A stretch of 64,000 nt of DNA from Phycisphaerae bacterium (GCA_035384605.1 DAOOIV010000002.1:87044-151043), one strand, 5' to 3'. Positions 1 to 9,389 are shown, counted from the first letter of the stretch. The notes: a model not told the origin generated them from the letters alone. Numbers and translations are program-made.

Positions 1-749
1 ACCGCACCTCGCTGCAGCCGAACAATGGAAGCGAGTTCGGCGTTCTCCTCGACCTTGTTCCCCAGCGAGCGAATGCCCTTCTCAAAAAGGCCCAGTTGCT
101 CGGCCGCAGCCAAATAGTACCTCTCCTGATCCAGCAGGAGACCAAGTCGGTAGTGGGTCAGAACGAGGTGGTGGACCTCGTCCGGCGATGCTTTGCACTT
201 CAGCGCAGTCCGGTAGGCACGAATGGCCCCCGCCGTATCACGTCGCTTCTCCGCCAGGCGACCGACGACGTAATGACTGATGAGATCGCCTGGATGCAGC
301 TTCAGCGCACGGCCGGCCGACAGCTCCGCGCGCTCATCATTGCCGGCCATCAGGGCGGCGACGGCAACCAGTCGATGAGCCTCAGCCACACCCGCATCAG
401 TTCGAAGCAACTGTTCAAGCAACACGAAGGCTTCGGTGTGCCGCCCTTTATTGAGCTGCTCACGGGCTTCAGATAACTGACGCCGCATTGCTTCGGGCAA
501 CTCGGTCTGCTTTCCCTCCACGACCGTCGGAGCGGGCGGATCATCCGGTATCTGTGCCAAGGAATACGCAGCCCGCTGGCGATCAAAACCCGCGGGAGGC
601 TGTATCGGCGGCAACCACGGCAATCTGACCGCACCCCCGACAGGTCGCGTCGGGCTTTCGCAGCCGCTCAACATGCATGCCAGAACCACAAGGGCCGGAA
701 GCAATCCGCCCATCCGCCGGTCCCACGTTACCGACATTACGCGTCTCAT
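1..749 (-). CDS. TPR-repeat lipoprotein (C-terminus outside window)
   Basis: Reading the minus strand from ATG 749 gives an open frame to the window edge (about 249 residues). The first 30 residues are a basic N-terminus, a hydrophobic stretch and a lipobox ending LSGC, so the product is probably an exported lipoprotein. A Pro-rich linker (about residues 35-75) precedes helical repeats from about residue 85 with TPR character, for example AHRLVAVAALMAGNDERAEL and AIRAYRTALK. Such proteins usually act as scaffolds, and no enzymatic function can be inferred. The gene follows hisG by about 105 bp in the same direction. A second in-frame ATG at codon 5 is an alternative start. Confidence 0.72.
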   Translation of the reverse strand, partial: MRRVMSVTWDRRMGGLLPALVVLACMLSGCESPTRPVGGAVRLPWLPPIQPPAGFDRQRAAYSLAQIPDDPPAPTVVEGKQTELPEAMRRQLSEAREQLNKGRHTEAFVLLEQLLRTDAGVAEAHRLVAVAALMAGNDERAELSAGRALKLHPGDLISHYVVGRLAEKRRDTAGAIRAYRTALKCKASPDEVHHLVLTHYRLGLLLDQERYYLAAAEQLGLFEKGIRSLGNKVEENAELASIVRLQRGA

Positions 750-854
750 GACTTCATCACACCGCCGCCATCGCGATCTTCGGCGGCCGTTCCGCCTTTC
801 ATCGCACGCGCCGCCGCACCAGGACATGCCTTCACTCGGGCAACCGATCGCCGG

Positions 855-1757
855 CTACGGAATCACCTTGTTCAGTGGATAAACGACAATCCCCGTTCCG
901 CCGACCTTCTGCAGTTGCGGCACCAATTGCCTCTCGACAACCGCCTCAAGGATTACCTCCACCGCCGCATACTGCTCGTCAGCCAGAGACGAAATGGTCG
1001 GCGACAACTCCGCGGGCAGGATCTTCAGCAACTTTTCCAGGCTCGCCTTCGGAATATTGAGTTTCAATCCCACTTTGGCCCGCGCCTCGATCGCCCCTTT
1101 CAGCAAGAGCGCCAGGGCGTCGATCTTCTCGCGCTTCCAGGGATCTTCGTAAGCCTGCTTATTGGCAATGAATCGTGTCGTCGAAGCAAGAATCTCGTCC
1201 ACAATCTTGAGGTTGTTGGCCTGCAACGATGATCCGGTCTCGGTCAGCTCGACAATACCATCAACGAGACGCGCTTTGACCTCCGTCGCCCCCCAACTGA
1301 ACTCGACGCGAACGTTGAGCCCCCTTTTCTCGAAGTATCGCCTCGTGACGTTCACCAGCTCGGTCGCCACAATACCCCCGTCCAGATCTTCGGGCCCGCG
1401 AGCTTTGGATTCGTTCGGCACCGCCAGCACCCAACGGGCAGGCCGGGTCGTGGCTTTCGAATAAATCAGTTCGCACACCTCGCGCACGTCGCTGCCGTTT
1501 TCGCAGATCCAGTCATAGCCCGTCAGGCCGGCGTCAATCACGCCGTCCTCGACGTAACGGCTCATCTCCTGGGCCCGGAACATCACGCACGAGAGCTCCG
1601 GATCGTCAATCGAAGGGTAGTAGTCGCGACCCGAAACATAAAGCTCAAAACCCGCACGATGAAAAAGATCGACCGTCGAGTCCGTCAAACTGCCTTTGGG
1701 AATACCGATCTTGAGAACGTGATCCTGTGCCAATGAGTCATTCTCCTTGAAAAGCAT
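855..1757 (-). CDS. hisG: ATP phosphoribosyltransferase, long form
   Basis: First enzyme of histidine synthesis: condenses ATP and PRPP to phosphoribosyl-ATP in the cytoplasm. The 300-residue length matches the long HisG form, which carries its own C-terminal ACT-like regulatory domain (about residues 215-300) and does not need HisZ. Visible marks are the start IGIPKGSL (residues 17-24), VIDAGLTGYDW in the first lobe and the PRPP-binding loop IVELTETGSSLQAN (about 168-181). In long-form enzymes the C-terminal domain binds histidine as feedback inhibitor. No other his gene is nearby. It sits at the end of a leftward operon whose other members are translation genes, an unusual place for hisG. 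Confidence 0.95.
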   Translation of the reverse strand: MLFKENDSLAQDHVLKIGIPKGSLTDSTVDLFHRAGFELYVSGRDYYPSIDDPELSCVMFRAQEMSRYVEDGVIDAGLTGYDWICENGSDVREVCELIYSKATTRPARWVLAVPNESKARGPEDLDGGIVATELVNVTRRYFEKRGLNVRVEFSWGATEVKARLVDGIVELTETGSSLQANNLKIVDEILASTTRFIANKQAYEDPWKREKIDALALLLKGAIEARAKVGLKLNIPKASLEKLLKILPAELSPTISSLADEQYAAVEVILEAVVERQLVPQLQKVGGTGIVVYPLNKVIP

Positions 1758-1830
1758 TGCAGCCGGCGGTCGGCGGTCGTGCTCGACTCAAGCAAGGACC
1801 GGCTCGATCCCGGTCTTGAGGGCCGGCTCC

Positions 1831-2709
1831 TCATTTCCGCTTGCCGGCCTTGGCCGCTCGACTTGCCGGCGACCGGGCGCGTTCGCCGGCCGTCGGCGAC
1901 GAGCGGGAAGGCTTGATTCTCCTGGGTGACCGTATAGGCCGGACGACCGATGAACCGGCCATCGGCCTGCTGCCGGCTCCTTGCGAACCGTGATCTCGCG
2001 CATCCGCAGCCGATCTACTGGAAGCGGACCCGCTTGGCCCCGCAACCGCTTGAGATGCAACCCGGTCGACCGGCTCTCCCACCGGCGCCTCCGACAGCCG
2101 CAGACCGCGACTTGCCGCGTAACGATCCAGCAGCAACGAAAAAACCGCGGCATCCGACGCGCCGATATGGTGCTCCAGGAAACTCTGAACCGCCGGCAGG
2201 TCCGCAGCGGGATCCACCACCTCGTCCTTCCGCAACATTTGGAGGGTCAGCTCGTCCACCGGTATCGCATGACCGCCGAGGCTGAACAACGCCACGCTGG
2301 CGGCGGCGTAACGGTCCACTCCTTCCAGGGACTCCAGATATTCGCGAGCTTCGCGCCGACCTCGCTGCTTCAGGAAGGAAAGGTCAAGCGTGTCATGCCT
2401 GCGACGAATGTCATTCAGAGCGTCCACAATACGCTGAGCCTTCATCTCCGCCTGCGGGACCAGAGGACTGATGATCTTCGCCAACTCGCTGACGGGCGTG
2501 ACACGCAACTCGTTCAGATCGACCATCTGTTCGCGCAGTTTCTTGAACGCCGTGAACCCCTTGTAGTGAGACGTGTTGCTCCCGAGAATCGCCACCAGCA
2601 GTTGCTCGAGCGGGTCCGGAGGTTCCGGAATGGTCGGTTTGCCGAACTTGCGCACCAGCCGGTTGAACAGTTGCCTGAGGCGCCTGGCATAATCACCGCC
2701 ATGCTTCAT
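1831..2709 (-). CDS. HhH-GPD (endonuclease III-like) protein without Fe-S cluster
   Basis: Related to base-excision DNA glycosylases of the endonuclease III superfamily. Residues 1-215 carry the fold: LLVAILGSNTSHYKG near the N-terminus, the helix-hairpin-helix LESLEGVDRYAAASVAL (about 126-142) and IPVDELTLQML, which holds the conserved catalytic Asp. Two features are unusual. The Lys that makes Nth bifunctional (GxGxKTA) is replaced by Tyr, and the C-terminal four-Cys Fe-S cluster is absent. Instead there is a Ser/Arg/Ala-rich low-complexity tail (about 215-292). It may be a monofunctional glycosylase or a non-catalytic DNA-binding relative. It overlaps rbfA by 4 bp and is probably translationally coupled to it. 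Confidence 0.8.
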   Translation of the reverse strand: MKHGGDYARRLRQLFNRLVRKFGKPTIPEPPDPLEQLLVAILGSNTSHYKGFTAFKKLREQMVDLNELRVTPVSELAKIISPLVPQAEMKAQRIVDALNDIRRRHDTLDLSFLKQRGRREAREYLESLEGVDRYAAASVALFSLGGHAIPVDELTLQMLRKDEVVDPAADLPAVQSFLEHHIGASDAAVFSLLLDRYAASRGLRLSEAPVGEPVDRVASQAVAGPSGSASSRSAADARDHGSQGAGSRPMAGSSVVRPIRSPRRIKPSRSSPTAGERARSPASRAAKAGKRK

Positions 2710-3134
2710 GCCTGTTCTCCCGAGGAAGCCTCCATGGAGTCTTCGGGATCGGACGATTCCGCCTCGCCGACCCGTCGTCTTGCCTCCGCTGCCGCTTCAT
2801 TGATCAGCCGGATCGTCTCCGCCGCCTTCTTAAGCGAGGTGTCAAGATGAAAACTCAACTTCGGACAGTGCCGGATTGACAACTCGCTGCCCACCAGCCG
2901 CTGCACGTACCCCGCCGCCGAACAAAGACCCGCCAGCGTACGTCGCTGGATGGACTCCTCCCCTAGCACGCTGATCCAGACTTTCGCGTACTCCAGGTCG
3001 CCGCTCACCTCCACGCGGGTCACGCTCGCCAGCGGCGCGATCCGCGGATCGCTCAGTTTGGTCGCGATCGCGTCGCTCACCACCGCTCTCACGATCGTCG
3101 CAATCCGTTCCGGCCTGTGACCTCTCATGCCCAT
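2706..3134 (-). CDS. rbfA: Ribosome-binding factor A
   Basis: Late 30S-subunit maturation factor that binds near helix 1 of 16S rRNA. The conserved core begins RPERIATIVRAVVSDAI, followed by DPRI, VTRVEVSGDLEYAKVWISVLG and LSIRHCPKLSFHLDTSLKKA, the family pattern in order. The frame is open upstream to a GTG at 3209 that overlaps the DUF503 stop codon. The internal ATG at 3134 (or 3128) gives about 142 residues and fits the usual RbfA length, so it is preferred. An Ala/Glu/Ser-rich tail ends the protein. Placement behind infB in an nusA-infB-rbfA order is typical of bacteria. Confidence 0.88.
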   Translation of the reverse strand: MGMRGHRPERIATIVRAVVSDAIATKLSDPRIAPLASVTRVEVSGDLEYAKVWISVLGEESIQRRTLAGLCSAAGYVQRLVGSELSIRHCPKLSFHLDTSLKKAAETIRLINEAAAEARRRVGEAESSDPEDSMEASSGEQA

Positions 3135-3208
3135 CACCGCCCCGCCCGACAACGGCCCGACCCCACGGTCCGGAATTCTTGTACCCGCATCCGGACCCCG
3201 CCGTCGCA

Positions 3209-3505
3209 CTAGAACACTTCGATCCGATAGTCGACCAGCGCCGCGGATGTGTCCTGGCGAACATAGTCAACCATCTTATCCAGGGCGCTCTCCACAAACC
3301 GGCTCTCGTTCGCCACCATCGCCACGCCCAGCTCGGCCTGTTGCCGGAGATCCAACGACCCGACCTCGGCGACCGAAACGTTGAACCGCCCCTTCAACCG
3401 GTCTTTCAGGCTGTTGACCACCCGCCGCTTGTCCTTCAGCGAATAAGCGTCAAAAATCGCCAGCCTCAGGCTGAGAGTCCCCACCACCATCCGATCGGAG
3501 GCCAT
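3209..3505 (-). CDS. DUF503 family protein
   Basis: Small 98-residue protein of the DUF503 (YlxP-like) family, often encoded between infB and rbfA. Recognisable sequence: the initial VVGTLSLRLAIFDAYSLKDKR, then VNSLKDRLKGRFNVSVAEV and DYRIEVF at the C-terminus. It probably folds as a ferredoxin-like domain. The biochemical role is not established, although the constant position among ribosome-maturation genes suggests a link to translation. It is complete and of family length. Confidence 0.88.
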   Translation of the reverse strand: MASDRMVVGTLSLRLAIFDAYSLKDKRRVVNSLKDRLKGRFNVSVAEVGSLDLRQQAELGVAMVANESRFVESALDKMVDYVRQDTSAALVDYRIEVF

Positions 3506-3540
3506 GCTGATCCGCCCACACGTCCGCCGGTTCCGCCCGC

Positions 3541-6294
3541 CTACAATTTGCGGGTCGTCTCAACGATTTCATACGTCTCGATGACGTCCCCGGGTTTGAT
3601 GTCATCGAAGTTTTCGATCCGGATCCCGCACTCCATCCCTGCGCGAACCTCTCGAACGTCATCTTTGAACCGCCGCAGGGATGCGATCGCCCTGTGCCGT
3701 TCCCGCTTCAGATCGTCCGCCGTCGGAACAATAATCTGCCCGTCGCGGATCACCCGCGCCAGGTGTGACCGCAGGATCGGCCCCTCGGTCACCATGCAGC
3801 CGGCAACGGCCCCGACGCGGGAAATGCGGAAAACCTCGCGCACCTCGGCCCGGCCGCGCTTCTCTTCGGTCCTCTCCTTCGGCAACAGGCCCTCCAACGC
3901 GTTCCGAACGTCGTCAATCAGGTTGTAGATCACCCGGTACAACCGGATGTCCACGCCCTCGGTCTCGGCGAGCCGTTGAGCGCTCGGGTCCGCCACCACG
4001 TTGAAGCCGACTACCAACGCATTGCTCGCTGCAGCCAGCACGACGTCGCTTTCCGTCACCGCCCCGATGCCGGCGTGCAGGAAATGGAGCTTCACCTGCT
4101 CGCTCGGAATCTCGCTCAAGGCCTTGTTCAGGGCATCCAGGGAACCCTGAACATCGGCCTTCAGGATGATGTTCAACTCGGGAACCGCCTCGCCCTCACG
4201 CTGCCGCACCAGCTCTTCCAGCGTCTGCGGCTTGCGCGCCCGGGTCAGAACATTCGCCCGTCGCTGATTCCGGACCGACTCGGCCACCGCCTTGGCCCGC
4301 TGCAATGAATCCACCTGATAGAAGTTTTCACCTGCGTTGGGCACTTCATCCAGTCCGGCCAGCTCGACGGGATAGCCCGGCAGGGCCTCGTCAATCTGTC
4401 TGCCGAGATCGTCCCGCATCACCCGGACGCGCCCCGCGGCGCTGCCACACACGATGAAAGCCCCCGGCCTGAGCGTGCCCTCCCGAATCAATACGCGAGC
4501 AAGGGGACCGACTCCCTGAGTCATCTGGGCTTCGATGACCGTGCCGGTGGCCGGCACGTCGGGGTCCGCCCGCAGGTTCAACAACTCCGTGAGCATTCCC
4601 AGATGCTCGATCAACTCCGGGACGCCCTGGCCGGTGACGGCGGATGTCTTCACAACGTCGATTTCCCCGCCCCACTCGGTGGGCGCCAGCCCAAGCTCGG
4701 AAAGCTGGCCGTAGATCTTGTTGATGTCCACTCCCGGCAGATCGATCTTGTTCAAAGCCACGATGATGGTGACTTTGGCGGCCTTGGCATGGTTGATCGC
4801 CTCGACCGTCTGAGGCATCACCCCGTCGTCGGCGGCAACGACAAGAACAACGACGTCGGTGAGATGGGCCCCTCGCGCCCGCATCGCCGTGAAGGCCTCA
4901 TGACCCGGCGTATCCAGGAACGTTACCGACAGGTTGCCGCGCTCCACACGGTAAGCGCCGATGTGCTGGGTGATGCCGCCCGCCTCACCCGCCGCTACCG
5001 AGGTCTTTCGGATCGCGTCAAGCAGGCTCGTCTTGCCATGGTCAACGTGGCCGAGCATCGTTACAACCGGAGGACGAGGCTGCGGGTTCTTGCGCTCGCG
5101 GCTCGCGAACTCTTCAATCAGCTTGTCGAGCTCCGTCTTCGGCTTGACCACCTGTATCTCGACCCCGAAATCCAGCATCACCATCTCGGCGATCTCGGTG
5201 GGAATCACCGTGTTGCGATGCACGAGCCCCATGTTGTGATCGTGCATCAGCTTCGGCATGATCTGGGCCATCCCCACGCCCGTGGCGGAACACAGCTCAT
5301 GAAGAATGATCGGCTCGGTGACCTCGGCCTTGGTCTTGCGCGGGGCGATTCGAGCGGGCGCCGACTCGGCGGCCTTCTCCCTTGCCCGATGATGGATGCC
5401 CCGCCCGCTGGCCGACTGCAGGCGCTCCTGACGTTCGAGCAGGTCACGGTCGTTCCATTCCCGAAGACGCTCGCCAATCTCATAGAGAGAGGTGGTTGAG
5501 CGCCGCGGGTTGAGCCGCTGGCGGCCCTTCTTGCCCGGCACATCGTCGTAGACCGGGCCCTTGCCTCCTTTGCCGCGTTTGTGTCCGCCCCCCTCAAACT
5601 CCAACGGCTCCGGAACCACCGCCGGCCCCTTGGGTGCCCGCGGAACGGGGCGCGTCACAGGATCAGGCCGAGCATAACCGACAATCTTGGGTCCGCGCAT
5701 TTGGGCAGGGGCGGGCACATTCTGCGGCCCGGCCGGACGCACGGGCTCGGGAGGTTTCGGCGGGGCAGCCGCAGGAGCTTGGGCAGCCGGCTTGGCCACA
5801 ACAGGCTCCTCGGCCGGGACCGCCGGCGGCGCTTCCGCTGGCGGAGATGACGGAGGCTCCGGCTCGCCGATCACGACGGCCGGTGGAGCTTGCTCCGCCC
5901 CACCCGCCCGTGTTTCCACGACCGGCGGGACAACCACAACCTCCGCCGGCGCCGTGGGGGGGGCGGGCTCAGCAACAACAGCCGCAACCACAACCTGCTC
6001 ACCCGCTTCCTCGACCGCCGTCTCCTTCGGAGCCTCTGCCTTCTTCCTCCGGGTGCCCTTGCGCTTGATACGCACGGCATCGATGTCCACGGGGGCCGCT
6101 TCCTCAACAGCCGTCTTGTGGCCGGCAGCACTGAACCACTCCCGGATTGTCTCCGCCAGGCCGGCCGAGAGCGCGGACATGTGGTTCGTCACCCCTTCGA
6201 CGCCTTCGCTCTTGCACTTCTCGATGATCGCCTTGCTGGTGACGCCCAGTTCCTTGCTCAGCGTGTGGACCCGAAGCTTATCCGACAAATTCAA
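3541..6294 (-). CDS. infB: Translation initiation factor IF-2
   Basis: GTPase that brings initiator fMet-tRNA to the 30S subunit and promotes subunit joining. The 917 residues contain an IF2 N-terminal helical domain (KLRVHTLSKELGVTSKAIIE, about 7-26), a long Pro/Ala/Glu-rich linker (about 80-290), then the G domain with G1 GHVDHGKTS, G3 DTPGHEAF and G4 NKID, followed by beta-barrel and C-terminal domains (VREVFRIS, GDVIETYE). It is slightly longer than E. coli IF-2 because of the linker. The ATG at 6294 opens directly into the N-domain. It lies about 100 bp behind nusA in the same operon. Confidence 0.97.
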   Translation of the reverse strand: MNLSDKLRVHTLSKELGVTSKAIIEKCKSEGVEGVTNHMSALSAGLAETIREWFSAAGHKTAVEEAAPVDIDAVRIKRKGTRRKKAEAPKETAVEEAGEQVVVAAVVAEPAPPTAPAEVVVVPPVVETRAGGAEQAPPAVVIGEPEPPSSPPAEAPPAVPAEEPVVAKPAAQAPAAAPPKPPEPVRPAGPQNVPAPAQMRGPKIVGYARPDPVTRPVPRAPKGPAVVPEPLEFEGGGHKRGKGGKGPVYDDVPGKKGRQRLNPRRSTTSLYEIGERLREWNDRDLLERQERLQSASGRGIHHRAREKAAESAPARIAPRKTKAEVTEPIILHELCSATGVGMAQIMPKLMHDHNMGLVHRNTVIPTEIAEMVMLDFGVEIQVVKPKTELDKLIEEFASRERKNPQPRPPVVTMLGHVDHGKTSLLDAIRKTSVAAGEAGGITQHIGAYRVERGNLSVTFLDTPGHEAFTAMRARGAHLTDVVVLVVAADDGVMPQTVEAINHAKAAKVTIIVALNKIDLPGVDINKIYGQLSELGLAPTEWGGEIDVVKTSAVTGQGVPELIEHLGMLTELLNLRADPDVPATGTVIEAQMTQGVGPLARVLIREGTLRPGAFIVCGSAAGRVRVMRDDLGRQIDEALPGYPVELAGLDEVPNAGENFYQVDSLQRAKAVAESVRNQRRANVLTRARKPQTLEELVRQREGEAVPELNIILKADVQGSLDALNKALSEIPSEQVKLHFLHAGIGAVTESDVVLAAASNALVVGFNVVADPSAQRLAETEGVDIRLYRVIYNLIDDVRNALEGLLPKERTEEKRGRAEVREVFRISRVGAVAGCMVTEGPILRSHLARVIRDGQIIVPTADDLKRERHRAIASLRRFKDDVREVRAGMECGIRIENFDDIKPGDVIETYEIVETTRKL

Positions 6295-6394
6295 CCTCCT
6301 GAACCGGCCTCATGGATCCCCCCCCGCCGTCCGGCCAATTTGCACAGGATGGCCGGCTCAACGGCGGAAAGATCCCATCCCGGACCCGTGATTC

Positions 6395-7717
6395 TCAGCC
6401 TTCGGCTGGTGCCTCACTGTTGCCACCAGTCGATTCGGATGCCGACGTTCCATCCTCGGCAACCATAGTCGATTCGGATGCCTGCGTTCCATCCTCGGCC
6501 ATAGCCGCTTCACCCGCCGCTGCAGCCTCCGCAGCGGCTTCAACGGCCAGGGCTTTGGCTGCCGCCGTCTCGATGGCCAACCGCTTGGCCGCCTCCGAGG
6601 CAATGCTGACCACCTGGGCGGCCAGCTCCTCCGACAACCCAACATCTTTCACCAGCGGGGCAGCGCCAACCTCTTCAACATCTCCTAGGGAGATAATGCC
6701 CAACGCCTGGATCTTCGCGATTTTGTCCTCCCCCACTCCCTCGATCTCGCTCAGCACCTTCTCCAACTCGTCAAGGTTCTTGTTGTATTCCGCCGGCGTA
6801 AGGATATCGATGTCCCAACCCGTCAGCCGAGCGGCAAGCCTCACGTTCTGACCGCGCTTGCCGATAGCCAGCGAAAGCTGATCCTCCGCCACCACCACGG
6901 TTGCCCGGCCAAGCTCGAAACACAAGGCGGTCTCCTGTACCTCCGCCGGCTTCAGGGCGTTCCCGATCAGGATCTGAGACGACTCATTCCAGCGAACAAT
7001 GTCGATCTTCTCGCCCCCCAGTTCCAGAACGATGTTCTTGATCCGGCTGCCCCGAACTCCCACGCACGCACCCACCGCGTCAACCTTGCTGTCAATCGAC
7101 GACACCGCGATCTTCGTGCGATAGCCCGCTTCGCGCGCCAAAGCCCGGATCTCGATGATTCGTTCGGCTACCTCGGGCACTTCCAGCTCGAACAGCCGGC
7201 TGATGAAATCGGGGTGCGACCGGCTCAGCACGATCTTGACCTGGTGCGGCGCTTCGCGCACGTCCAGAATCAGGCACCGGATCCGCTCGCCCGGATGATG
7301 AGTCTCGCCCGGAATCTGCTCGCTCCGCGGCAAAAAACCCTCGGTCCGACCCAGGTTGACGATCAGGGCGCCCCCCTCGAACCGCGACACCGTACCCGTC
7401 ACCACCGTCCCCTTGCGCTCCAGGAACTCCTCGTAGATGCTGCCCCGCTCCGCCTCACGGATCTTCTGGATCATCACCTGTTTGGCGGTCTGAGCCGCGA
7501 TACGCCCCAGCTCCTTCATGTCGATCGGCTGGTTGTTGCAGCTCGCAGTGATCTCGCCGCTAAGCCGGTCGATGTTCACCACGACCTCATCGTTCGGACC
7601 ATGGGCCTTGCGGACCGCGGACACCATCGCCTGTTCGAGGTCTGCAAACACGACCTCCTTCTCGATGTTCTTGTCCCGAGCGATGCTGTCGACAATCCGA
7701 ACAAGCTCAACATTCAT
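6395..7717 (-). CDS. nusA: Transcription elongation/termination factor NusA
   Basis: Binds RNA polymerase and nascent RNA, modulating pausing, termination and antitermination. Order of domains in 440 residues: N-terminal polymerase-binding domain (1-130), S1 domain (GTVVTGTVSRFEGGALIVNL, about 132-200), two KH domains (GVRGSRIKNIV and LAIGKRGQNVRLAARL), then a helix-hairpin-helix segment (LSEIEGVGEDKIAKIQALG). A final Ala/Glu-rich tail carries a short tandem repeat. The gene heads the leftward operon with infB. The rimP gene that commonly precedes nusA is not present upstream. Confidence 0.96.
   Translation of the reverse strand: MNVELVRIVDSIARDKNIEKEVVFADLEQAMVSAVRKAHGPNDEVVVNIDRLSGEITASCNNQPIDMKELGRIAAQTAKQVMIQKIREAERGSIYEEFLERKGTVVTGTVSRFEGGALIVNLGRTEGFLPRSEQIPGETHHPGERIRCLILDVREAPHQVKIVLSRSHPDFISRLFELEVPEVAERIIEIRALAREAGYRTKIAVSSIDSKVDAVGACVGVRGSRIKNIVLELGGEKIDIVRWNESSQILIGNALKPAEVQETALCFELGRATVVVAEDQLSLAIGKRGQNVRLAARLTGWDIDILTPAEYNKNLDELEKVLSEIEGVGEDKIAKIQALGIISLGDVEEVGAAPLVKDVGLSEELAAQVVSIASEAAKRLAIETAAAKALAVEAAAEAAAAGEAAMAEDGTQASESTMVAEDGTSASESTGGNSEAPAEG
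6429..6505. repeat. 39-bp tandem repeat in the 3' end of nusA
   Basis: Two adjacent near-identical units, each starting CGATTCGGATGC and running through GTTCCATCCTCGGC, with a 39-bp period (unit starts at 6431 and 6470). The repeat is in frame, so NusA carries the duplicated peptide AEDGTxASEST in its acidic tail. It probably arose by slippage and can vary in copy number without breaking the frame. Confidence 0.75.
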
Positions 7718-7830
7718 CTCGCATCACCTCTGCTGAAAGGGCTTCCATTCGCCCTGTCTGGCTTTCTCTTGCCTCGCCGGAAGCTTGCGCTGCCGTTCTC
7801 CCCGCACTCGCTCGCCTCGAACCGGCCAGG

Positions 7831-7866
7831 ACAAACAAAAAAGTGGGACGTTCGCCGGACCCACTT
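7831..7866 (-). terminator. Rho-independent terminator of the ABC ATPase gene
   Basis: On the minus strand a 7-bp stem (AAGTGGG with CCCACTT, 12-nt loop) is followed directly by TTTTTGTTTG. It lies about 130 bp downstream of the ABC ATPase stop codon at 7994 and upstream of nusA, so it separates the two leftward transcription units. Confidence 0.65.
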
Positions 7867-7993
7867 CTTGAGCCGCCATCCCACTCGGGACAAGACGGCA
7901 TACACAAAACGAAGGTACAGGACGATCGCTTAGTGCATCGCCGTCCTCCTTGCGATGCAGCGGCGACCGGCTGCGGGGTCCTGCCCACGGCTA

Positions 7994-9145
7994 TCAAACC
8001 GCTCGGGCCGCACTGACCTGTTCTCCGGCACCGTTCAGACCCACATTGACACCTTCTTCGCCCGGCTCAAACACATGTATCTGATCAAGATTCAGGTACA
8101 TGGGCATCTGCATGCCGTCCTTCAATGACCGGTCCGCTTCGATCCGGCAAACCACATGAGCGTGCGACCCGGTCTGGACGTACAAATCCATCTTGTCGCC
8201 CAACGGCTCGATGACACTAATCGTCACGTCGATCCTGTTGCCCTGACCTGCGAACTTGCCCTCATTTGAGCAGGACAGACTCTCCGGGCGAACCCCCAGG
8301 ACCATCGCTTCACCAACCCGTCCGCTGAGCGGCTTCTCCAGACGTTCTGGCATCCGAATCCGGCTCGAACCCTCGTCAAACCATAAGGATCCGTTCTCGG
8401 CCACGATCCGTCCCGAAAAGAAATTCATCGGCGGCGTGCCCAGAAATCCCGCAACAAACCGGTTGACCGGCAGATCATAAACCTCCAGCGGGGCTGCACA
8501 CTGGTGCACCACGCCATCCCTCATGACCACCACCCGATCACCCAACGTCATGGCCTCTTCCTGGTCATGGGTGACGTAAATCGTCGTCGTCGACAACCGC
8601 CGATGCAGTTTCTTCAGCTCAGCCCGCATTTCAACCCTAAGCTTCGCATCCAGATTGCTCAGCGGCTCGTCAAACAAGAACGCTTTGGGGGTTCTGACGA
8701 TCGCCCGTCCGACAGCGACCCGCTGCCTTTGGCCGCCTGACAGCGCTTTCGGCTTGCGGTCCAGGAGATCCTCTATACCAAGTAGCCTCGCGGCAGCACG
8801 TACCCGCTGGTCGATTTCCGCCTTCGGGACCCGCCGCAGCTTGAGCCCAAAGGCCATGTTCTTGTACACCGTCATGTGCGGGTACAGGGCATAGTTCTGG
8901 AAGACCATGGCGATGTCACGATCCTTGGGCGGAACGTCGTTCACCACCCGCTGGCCGATGCGAATGGTCCCGGAGGTGACTTCCTCTAACCCGGCCACCA
9001 TCCGCAACGTCGTGCTCTTGCCACACCCCGAAGGCCCAACAAGAACCACGAACTCCTTGTCGTGAATCCTCAGTGACACATTGTCCACCGCCTTCACCGG
9101 GCCGGGATAGACCTTTGTCACGTTTTCAAGGACCACTTCCGCCAT
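7994..9145 (-). CDS. Carbohydrate ABC-transporter ATPase (MalK/UgpC/MsmX type)
   Basis: Cytoplasmic ATP-hydrolysing subunit of a sugar or sugar-phosphate importer, 383 residues. Walker A GPSGCGKST (about 37-45), Q-loop VFQNYALYPHMTV, signature LSGGQRQRVAVGRAIV (about 134), Walker B AFLFDEPLSNLDAKLR and the switch His in YVTHDQEEAM are all intact. A TOBE/MalK regulatory domain follows from about residue 240. No permease or binding-protein gene is adjacent, so it may serve several importers, as MsmX-type multitask ATPases do. It has its own terminator. Confidence 0.93.
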   Translation of the reverse strand: MAEVVLENVTKVYPGPVKAVDNVSLRIHDKEFVVLVGPSGCGKSTTLRMVAGLEEVTSGTIRIGQRVVNDVPPKDRDIAMVFQNYALYPHMTVYKNMAFGLKLRRVPKAEIDQRVRAAARLLGIEDLLDRKPKALSGGQRQRVAVGRAIVRTPKAFLFDEPLSNLDAKLRVEMRAELKKLHRRLSTTTIYVTHDQEEAMTLGDRVVVMRDGVVHQCAAPLEVYDLPVNRFVAGFLGTPPMNFFSGRIVAENGSLWFDEGSSRIRMPERLEKPLSGRVGEAMVLGVRPESLSCSNEGKFAGQGNRIDVTISVIEPLGDKMDLYVQTGSHAHVVCRIEADRSLKDGMQMPMYLNLDQIHVFEPGEEGVNVGLNGAGEQVSAARAV

Positions 9146-9389
9146 AAAAGCTACACTCCAAAGCGACGTGCATAATGAGCCGCCTCGGTCCCTGTCATGG
9201 TTCCGATTATAGTTGGTGCCTCGCCGCTGTCAACGACGCTACACATCGCAGCCAAGCGGTCAAGCCGGACTCCCGACCTCTGAAGCCCAGGTGCGGCGAG
9301 CAGCCTCAGCATTCTGTCCATACATGAGTTACGAGCGATCGATAGCCGTCGCCGCCGCGAGGTAGGCGGGCAACGAGGCTGGCGTCCGC

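Noticed and set aside
96..882. Plus-strand and alternate minus-strand open frames at the left end
   Set aside because: They lie over the lipoprotein/TPR reading frame, have Arg/Ser/Gln-rich chance composition and no ribosome-binding sites.
7707..7997. A 96-codon minus-strand frame between nusA and the ABC gene
   Set aside because: It runs through the terminator hairpin and has no conserved-looking sequence; not RimP.
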